A stretch of DNA of 39,333 nucleotides from Bacilli bacterium (lineage in GTDB: Bacteria; Bacillota; Bacilli; Paenibacillales; KCTC-25726): contig DASVDB010000174.1 in assembly GCA_036381315.1 (NCBI GenBank), positions 1-39,333 on the forward strand, read 5' to 3'. Position numbers and translations under genes: made by a program. Below the pieces are notes generated by a model. The model was not told the DNA's origin and did not search any database. It saw only the letters and a list, made by a program, of their open reading frames with translations. Below are positions 35,622-39,333 of the stretch, piece after piece. The first letter of the stretch is position 1. Every line of letters starts with the position of its first letter.

Positions 35622-35665
35622 GAATTGTCTTTCGGGTTGTCTCCACGTCTCCACCCAAGACATTC
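35622..35665 (-). promoter_or_regulatory. Leader hairpin of the MgtC gene
   Basis: On the minus strand GAATGTCTT pairs with AAGACAATTC (one bulge) and GGGT with ACCC inside. A second small stem CTCCT/AGGAG (about 35605-35622) covers the AGGAGG before the ATG at 35598. A T-run (TTTTTTT, 35519-35525) follows further down. It does not match the M-box as far as I can tell. Confidence 0.45.
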
Positions 35666-35689
35666 GCATTTGATTAAATTCTTGCTTTC

Positions 35690-35718
35690 ATCATAACACG
35701 ATCCGGGCCAGGCAACAA
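35690..35718 (-). promoter_or_regulatory. Promoter of the MgtC gene
   Basis: On the minus strand TTGTTG (35713-35718) and extended -10 TGTTATGAT (core 35690-35695) are 17 bp apart. The -35 lies just past the peroxiredoxin stop. The transcript would have a leader of about 185 nt. Confidence 0.6.
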
Positions 35719-35727
35719 TCGCCGGGT

Positions 35728-36204
35728 TCATTTACCGGCAAGCTTTTTGATTTCATTAAGCACTTCCGCAACATGCCCCGCGACCTTGACTTTGCGCCAC
35801 TCTTTCACCAGCGTGCCGTGTTTGTCCACGAGAAACGTCGAGCGCTCCACGCCCATATACTTTTTGCCATACATGCTTTTCTCTTTCCACACATCGAACA
35901 ATTCGCATACCTTATGATCGGTGTCGGCCAAAAGCGGAAACGGAAGTCCGAACTTGGCGGCAAATTTCTCATGCGACTTTACCGGATCGGGACTTATGCC
36001 GAGCACAACGGCGCCCGCGCCGGAAAAATCGGCATGCGCATCGCGAAAATCGCACGACTCTGCCGTACAGCCGGGTGTCATGTCCTTCGGGTAAAAATAA
36101 AGCACCACGGGCTGCCCGCGAAAACCGCCCAGCGATATTTCGTTTCCGTTCGAATCCGGCAGCGTAAAGTCCGGCACCGGTTGTCCAATTTGCACTTGCG
36201 CCAT
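35728..36204 (-). CDS. bcp: Thioredoxin-dependent peroxiredoxin Q (BCP family)
   Basis: 158 residues, cytosolic. It reduces hydrogen peroxide and organic peroxides with electrons from thioredoxin. The peroxidatic Cys is in YPKDMTPGCTAESCDFRD, and the second Cys five residues on is the usual resolving Cys. VLGISPDPVKSHEKFAAKF and GVERSTFLVDKHG are also typical. It starts 27 bp after the PIN-domain gene and could be read from the same transcript. No clear terminator follows; the MgtC promoter begins at once. Confidence 0.95.
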   Translation of the reverse strand: MAQVQIGQPVPDFTLPDSNGNEISLGGFRGQPVVLYFYPKDMTPGCTAESCDFRDAHADFSGAGAVVLGISPDPVKSHEKFAAKFGLPFPLLADTDHKVCELFDVWKEKSMYGKKYMGVERSTFLVDKHGTLVKEWRKVKVAGHVAEVLNEIKKLAGK

Positions 36205-36231
36205 TTTCCCGCACTCTCCTTCAAAACAAAT

Positions 36232-36687
36232 TTACTCAAGCAAACACTGGTCAATGTACGCCTCCGGGGTAAATACGGGCACATATTTGCGGGCGATTGC
36301 GGCGAAAGCGGAATCGCGCGTGATCAACTGTCCGTCCCGCCCTATGGCCTGCGCAAGAATGAGGCTGTCGAAAGGATCCAGGGATTCCTCGCATTGTAGG
36401 GAGTTTGCTTGTTGTACATCTGCTGCCTCCGGTGCGATCCATGTCATGATGAGCTGCAGCCGCCGCAAATCGGATTCAATCTCTTCTTGGGGCCAACGTT
36501 TTTTTCTTCTGAGCGCGTAACGAACTTCCATCAAAGAGATGAAACTAAGCTCGTTTTGGATCGCCTTCCGCTCGCCCAATTCCAAAATTGTCGCAGGCGC
36601 CACCCACAACGGCTTGCCGGAAATAGTTTCTTGTTCGGCGGTCAACCAGTTGATGACAACATCGCTGTCAAGAATCAATTTTTCCAT
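36232..36687 (-). CDS. PIN-domain ribonuclease, toxin of a toxin-antitoxin pair
   Basis: 151 residues. The fold is a VapC-like PIN domain with acidic residues at LILDSDVVINWL, FISLMEVRYALRR, SLDPFDSLILAQAIG and LITRDSAF, which would bind metal for RNA cleavage. It overlaps the AbrB-type gene by 20 bp, the usual antitoxin-then-toxin order. The target RNA cannot be inferred. Confidence 0.85.
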   Translation of the reverse strand: MEKLILDSDVVINWLTAEQETISGKPLWVAPATILELGERKAIQNELSFISLMEVRYALRRKKRWPQEEIESDLRRLQLIMTWIAPEAADVQQANSLQCEESLDPFDSLILAQAIGRDGQLITRDSAFAAIARKYVPVFTPEAYIDQCLLE

Positions 36688-36946
36688 ATAAATGTTCCCT
36701 CAACGCCCGAAGCCTTGCATTTTCTTCTTCCCGTTCCCGCTCATCCGTTGCCGCGTATTTCCCAAGCAGCTCCCTTACCAGACTTGGCTCCGGTTTTGCC
36801 GCGGTCTTCCGTATTTTCCGAATTTCCAGCCGCTCTCCTTGCCAAGTCAGTTCCAACTGGTCTCCCGGTTGAAAATTAGCCGCTTCGCGAATCTTCTTCG
36901 GGATGACCAATTGCCCTTTTGAAGACAATGTGGAATACTCCGGCAT
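36668..36946 (-). CDS. AbrB/MazE-type antitoxin with SpoVT-AbrB domain
   Basis: 92 residues. The N-terminal swapped-hairpin DNA-binding domain reads TLSSKGQLVIPKKIREAANF and PGDQLELTWQGERLEIRKI (residues 6-45). The C-terminal half is charged and helical and should wrap the PIN toxin. GGAGG lies seven bases before the ATG. It has a consensus-like promoter whose -10 lies in an inverted repeat, pointing to self-repression with the toxin. Confidence 0.87.
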   Translation of the reverse strand: MPEYSTLSSKGQLVIPKKIREAANFQPGDQLELTWQGERLEIRKIRKTAAKPEPSLVRELLGKYAATDEREREEENARLRALREHLYGKIDS

Positions 36947-36975
36947 ACGATTGCCTCCGTTCCATATTTGCTCTT

Positions 36976-37013
36976 CTTACTTTTATCATATGAAATTCCA
37001 AAAAGTAAGTCAA
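36976..37013 (-). promoter_or_regulatory. Promoter and likely operator of the antitoxin-toxin pair
   Basis: On the minus strand TTGACT (37008-37013) and TATGAT (36985-36990) are 17 bp apart. A perfect 9-bp inverted repeat, CTTACTTTT at 36976-36984 and AAAAGTAAG at 37001-37009, flanks the -10. An AbrB-type dimer bound here would block polymerase. Confidence 0.7.
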
Positions 37014-37219
37014 CTTTTCTTGTTCAAGTCCGCCAATGCAAGTCAAGAATCGGAGGCTTCGCTTTTTCTTTTCAATTTTGTCGCGTACGGCAACCGCCAA
37101 AACCGGCAGATGTTTAAATGGAACAAGCCCATATGGCGAATATATAATATATTTTGGAAAGACCACCGGCCGGGGTCCTTCTAATATTCTCAGCACACAT
37201 AAGGAGAAGGGGGATTCAC
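37014..37219. other. Intergenic region upstream of the ABC transporter
   Basis: No gene is supported. TATAAT at 37143-37148 is a possible -10 for the transporter, with only a weak -35 (GGAACA, 17 bp). A hairpin at 37158-37182 pairs GAAAGACC with GGTCCTTC (one mismatch) around a GC-rich loop. Confidence 0.4.
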
Positions 37220-38794
37220 TTGAAGAAGTCATTGATCATCGGTCTTTCTGTCTTATTCATGTTCAGCGCACTTTTACTAAGCGCTTGTTCATCAGGCAAA
37301 GACGCCGGAAATTCAAGCACTTCCGCGAAAACTACAAACCAACCTTCTGAAAGCGCCAACAATTCATCATCACCGGCGCCTTCCGCCACCGATGCGGATC
37401 CGTTCGGCGGTTGGGTGGAAGGCTTGCCGAAAATCGAAGCTCCGGCAGGCTTTGATTGGAAACAGTTTGCCGGAACAACCCTGAACGTCATTACGGAAAA
37501 TACGCCTCCCTCATCAGGCCTTGCGGCCAACATCGACGTATTCGAAAAAGCTACCGGTATCAAAGTGAATATCGAGCAGAGCAACCTTAACGAAGTCGTC
37601 GAAAAAGCCGGCCTCGATTTTAATGCCCGCAACGACAATTACCAAATTATATATGCCGATCCGTACCAGATTTTATCGAGAATGTACAAAAACTTCGTCG
37701 ACTTGAATACGCTCAACAACGATCCGTCCCTGCCGCACATTCCCGGCGGCACAGACGACTTTATCCAGTCCCAGCTTATCGCGGACGGTTATATGGGAGA
37801 CAAGGACCATCTGTACGCGCTGCCTTACGATAATCCGACGATGATTCTGGCCTACCGCACGGACGTATTCGCCAAATATAAAGACCAGTTCATGAAAGAC
37901 AAAGGGTATGACTGGACTCCGGGGCCTGACATGACTTGGGATCAATATTATGAAATTGCTTCCTGGATCAACGAAAAAGTAAAAGAAGGCGTCATCACGG
38001 AAGTCAAGTACGGAACCGGACATCAGGCAAAACAACACGATTCGCTGATGAACGATTTCAGCAATATATTGGCGTCCTACGGCGGAGATTATTTCCAGGC
38101 CGAAAATCTCGGCAGCATCGGCACCACGAAGCCGGGAAAATCGTTGCTTGACTCGCCTGACGCGATCGCGGCTGCCGAATTTTATAACAAGCTGCTGAAA
38201 CAAGCCGCTCCCGGAAGCACGACCTGGGATTGGTCGGGACTCGCCGAAGCTTTTGAAGCCGGCCAAATCGCCATGATCCCGGAATGGCACGAGTTTGCCG
38301 CCTCGTTCGAGGACCCGAACATATCCAAGGTCGCCGGCAAAGTCGGCTGGACCATTCTGCCGAAAGGACCGAAGGCCCGCGGCAACATGTACGGCGGCAC
38401 CGGTATCGGCATCAACAAGTATATATCCGAAAAAGAACAGAAAGCGGCCTGGCTGTTCCTGATCTGGGCGACTTCCCCGCAAGTGCAGTATCAAATACTG
38501 AACAACGGGGCAACACCTACAAGATATTCGGTATATAATTTGCCGGACATTAAAAAGGCAATATCCGATCCGAATTCCGCCGAAGCCAAAAAGCTGCCTC
38601 TTGCTTCATCGTTAAGCGCGGTGCAGGAAGCCTGGAAAGAGGGCAACGTCTATATGCGGCCGAAAATTCCAATGTGGCCGCAGGTGGATACGATCGTCTA
38701 CACGGAACTTTCCAAGATGCTCGCGGGCCGGGAAACCCCTGCGGAGGCAATGAAACAAATCGCCAAGCAAAGCAACAAACTGACCGGCAACTAA
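37220..38794 (+). CDS. Sugar ABC transporter substrate-binding lipoprotein
   Basis: 524 residues, an extracellular solute-binding protein of family 1. The signal peptide is KKSLIIGLSVLFMFSALLL with lipobox LSAC (Cys 23), followed by a Ser/Thr/Asn-rich linker. The binding part shows FEKATGIKVNIEQSNLNEVV, YALPYDNPTMILAYRTDVF, DWTPGPDMTWDQYYEIA, AFEAGQIAMIPEWHEFAASF and YGGTGIGINKYISE. The start is a TTG at 37220 with GGGGG six bases upstream; the ATG at 37154 would mask the signal peptide. The ligand is probably an oligosaccharide, by family. It is followed by a permease gene of the same operon. Confidence 0.92.
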   Translation: MKKSLIIGLSVLFMFSALLLSACSSGKDAGNSSTSAKTTNQPSESANNSSSPAPSATDADPFGGWVEGLPKIEAPAGFDWKQFAGTTLNVITENTPPSSGLAANIDVFEKATGIKVNIEQSNLNEVVEKAGLDFNARNDNYQIIYADPYQILSRMYKNFVDLNTLNNDPSLPHIPGGTDDFIQSQLIADGYMGDKDHLYALPYDNPTMILAYRTDVFAKYKDQFMKDKGYDWTPGPDMTWDQYYEIASWINEKVKEGVITEVKYGTGHQAKQHDSLMNDFSNILASYGGDYFQAENLGSIGTTKPGKSLLDSPDAIAAAEFYNKLLKQAAPGSTTWDWSGLAEAFEAGQIAMIPEWHEFAASFEDPNISKVAGKVGWTILPKGPKARGNMYGGTGIGINKYISEKEQKAAWLFLIWATSPQVQYQILNNGATPTRYSVYNLPDIKKAISDPNSAEAKKLPLASSLSAVQEAWKEGNVYMRPKIPMWPQVDTIVYTELSKMLAGRETPAEAMKQIAKQSNKLTGN

Positions 38795-38805
38795 AAGATT
38801 CGGGT

Positions 38806-38839
38806 AAAGCGGGTTATCCGGTTGGCGGTAACCCGCTTT
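38806..38839 (+). terminator. Intercistronic hairpin between binding protein and permease
   Basis: AAAGCGGGTTA (38806-38816) and TAACCCGCTTT (38829-38839) pair perfectly over 11 bases, followed only by ATT. Without a real T-run it is more likely a partial terminator or RNA-stabilising stem that keeps the binding protein more abundant than the permeases. Confidence 0.65.
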
Positions 38840-38876
38840 ATTCGCCTTACTTGCTTGTGGAGAGGAGAATGCATTC

Positions 38877-39333
38877 ATGTTGCAGGCAGCAGAAAATCAC
38901 AGAAAAAAAGCGAAACATAACCGTACGGAATTCTGGATGCTTTTCCCTTCCATGATCGTACTCGCGGCTATCAGCATTTTCCCGTTTATTTTCATGATCT
39001 ACGCCAGTTTTATGAACTATACTTTCGGCATCAACGAGCCGCAATTTGTCGGCTTTCGCAATTGGACAAACATATTTACCGACGCAACCTTTTGGCATTC
39101 CTGGGGAAGAACCGCAATCTATGCCGGCGCCGGATTAATCTTGCAATTGGTTATGGGCGTCGCGATGGCCCTTTTGCTTTATCACATCCCGAAGGCAAGA
39201 AATTTCTTTGCCACGATGTGGATGCTGCCGTTATTTGTCGCTCCGATCGTTACGGGGCTTTTATGGCGTTTTTTGCTTGACCCCACCTACGGTCTCTACT
39301 ATTGGCTCCTCCATCTGATCGGAATGAAAGCGC
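38877..39333 (+). CDS. Sugar ABC transporter permease (partial, runs off window)
   Basis: 152 codons are visible, without a stop. The product starts MLQAAENHRKKAKHNRTEFW, then a first transmembrane helix (MLFPSMIVLAAISIFPFIFM), a periplasmic loop with FVGFRNWTNIFTDATFW, and further helices (AIYAGAGLILQLVMGVAMAL and FATMWMLPLFVAPIVTGLLW), as in MalF/UgpA-type permeases. The EAA loop lies beyond the edge. AGGAG sits nine bases before the ATG. Basic N-terminus and order match carbohydrate uptake operons. Confidence 0.9.
   Translation, partial: MLQAAENHRKKAKHNRTEFWMLFPSMIVLAAISIFPFIFMIYASFMNYTFGINEPQFVGFRNWTNIFTDATFWHSWGRTAIYAGAGLILQLVMGVAMALLLYHIPKARNFFATMWMLPLFVAPIVTGLLWRFLLDPTYGLYYWLLHLIGMKA

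Noticed and set aside
35600-35690. M-box magnesium riboswitch before the MgtC gene
   Set aside because: The conserved M-box blocks could not be found; only local hairpins are visible.
38806-38839. Full terminator ending the binding-protein transcript
   Set aside because: No T-run follows the stem and the permease gene follows in the usual operon order, so it is read as a partial terminator or stabilising stem.

Overview
The window looks like a chromosomal segment of a spore-former-type Bacillota, most likely Paenibacillaceae (Paenibacillus/Cohnella-like). Three things point there: strong AGGAGG ribosome-binding sites with several TTG and GTG starts, a complete purine operon in the Bacillus order, and neighbours (yerC, yerB, dgkB-rlmD, guaA, pbuG, MoxR-DUF58-transglutaminase) that also lie around the purine genes in Bacillus subtilis. 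No rRNA, tRNA, CRISPR array, phage or intact insertion sequence is visible. Layout: 1-426 is AT-rich non-coding DNA ending in the terminator of the first operon. 427-4053 is a minus-strand operon, yerC - CbiX-like chelatase - dgkB - rlmD, with a clear promoter. 4189-4683 is a plus-strand gene for a small basic protein. 4729-7324 is a minus-strand operon of a Bax-inhibitor-1 membrane protein, an extradiol dioxygenase-like protein and the YerB lipoprotein; the two regions share a terminator. A 37-residue membrane peptide lies at 7452-7565. 7573-21257 is the minus-strand operon purEKBCSQLFMNHD, which turns PRPP into IMP. It is preceded by a PurR-type operator, a promoter, a guanine riboswitch and an attenuator. 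21321-21821 is a divergent orphan lipoprotein gene. 21918-23609 is the purine permease gene (pbuG type), with almost the same control layout as purE: PurBox pair, TTGACA promoter, guanine riboswitch, terminator. 23620-24054 is a repeat-rich gap with two dispersed hairpin repeats, a 12-bp inverted repeat and four dyads spaced 51-52 bp apart. guaA (24055-25593) follows with its own promoter. 25801-30297 encodes MoxR ATPase, a DUF58 protein and a transglutaminase. 

The remaining third is accessory. It holds a secreted polysaccharide deacetylase, a sugar epimerase/oxidoreductase pair divergent from an AraC regulator, an MgtC-type membrane protein with a structured leader, peroxiredoxin Q, an AbrB/PIN toxin-antitoxin pair with a self-operator candidate, and a sugar ABC transporter whose permease runs off the window. 

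Functionally the centre is one purine module: uptake (PbuG), synthesis to IMP (Pur enzymes) and the final step to GMP (GuaA). The first two carry both PurR-type and guanine-riboswitch control; guaA shows neither. I found no obviously new multi-gene system. The most unusual signals are the helically phased dyad array behind guaA, the small membrane peptide, the repeat-encoded linker before PurN, the RlmD homologue without most of its iron-sulfur cysteines, and the leader of the MgtC gene.
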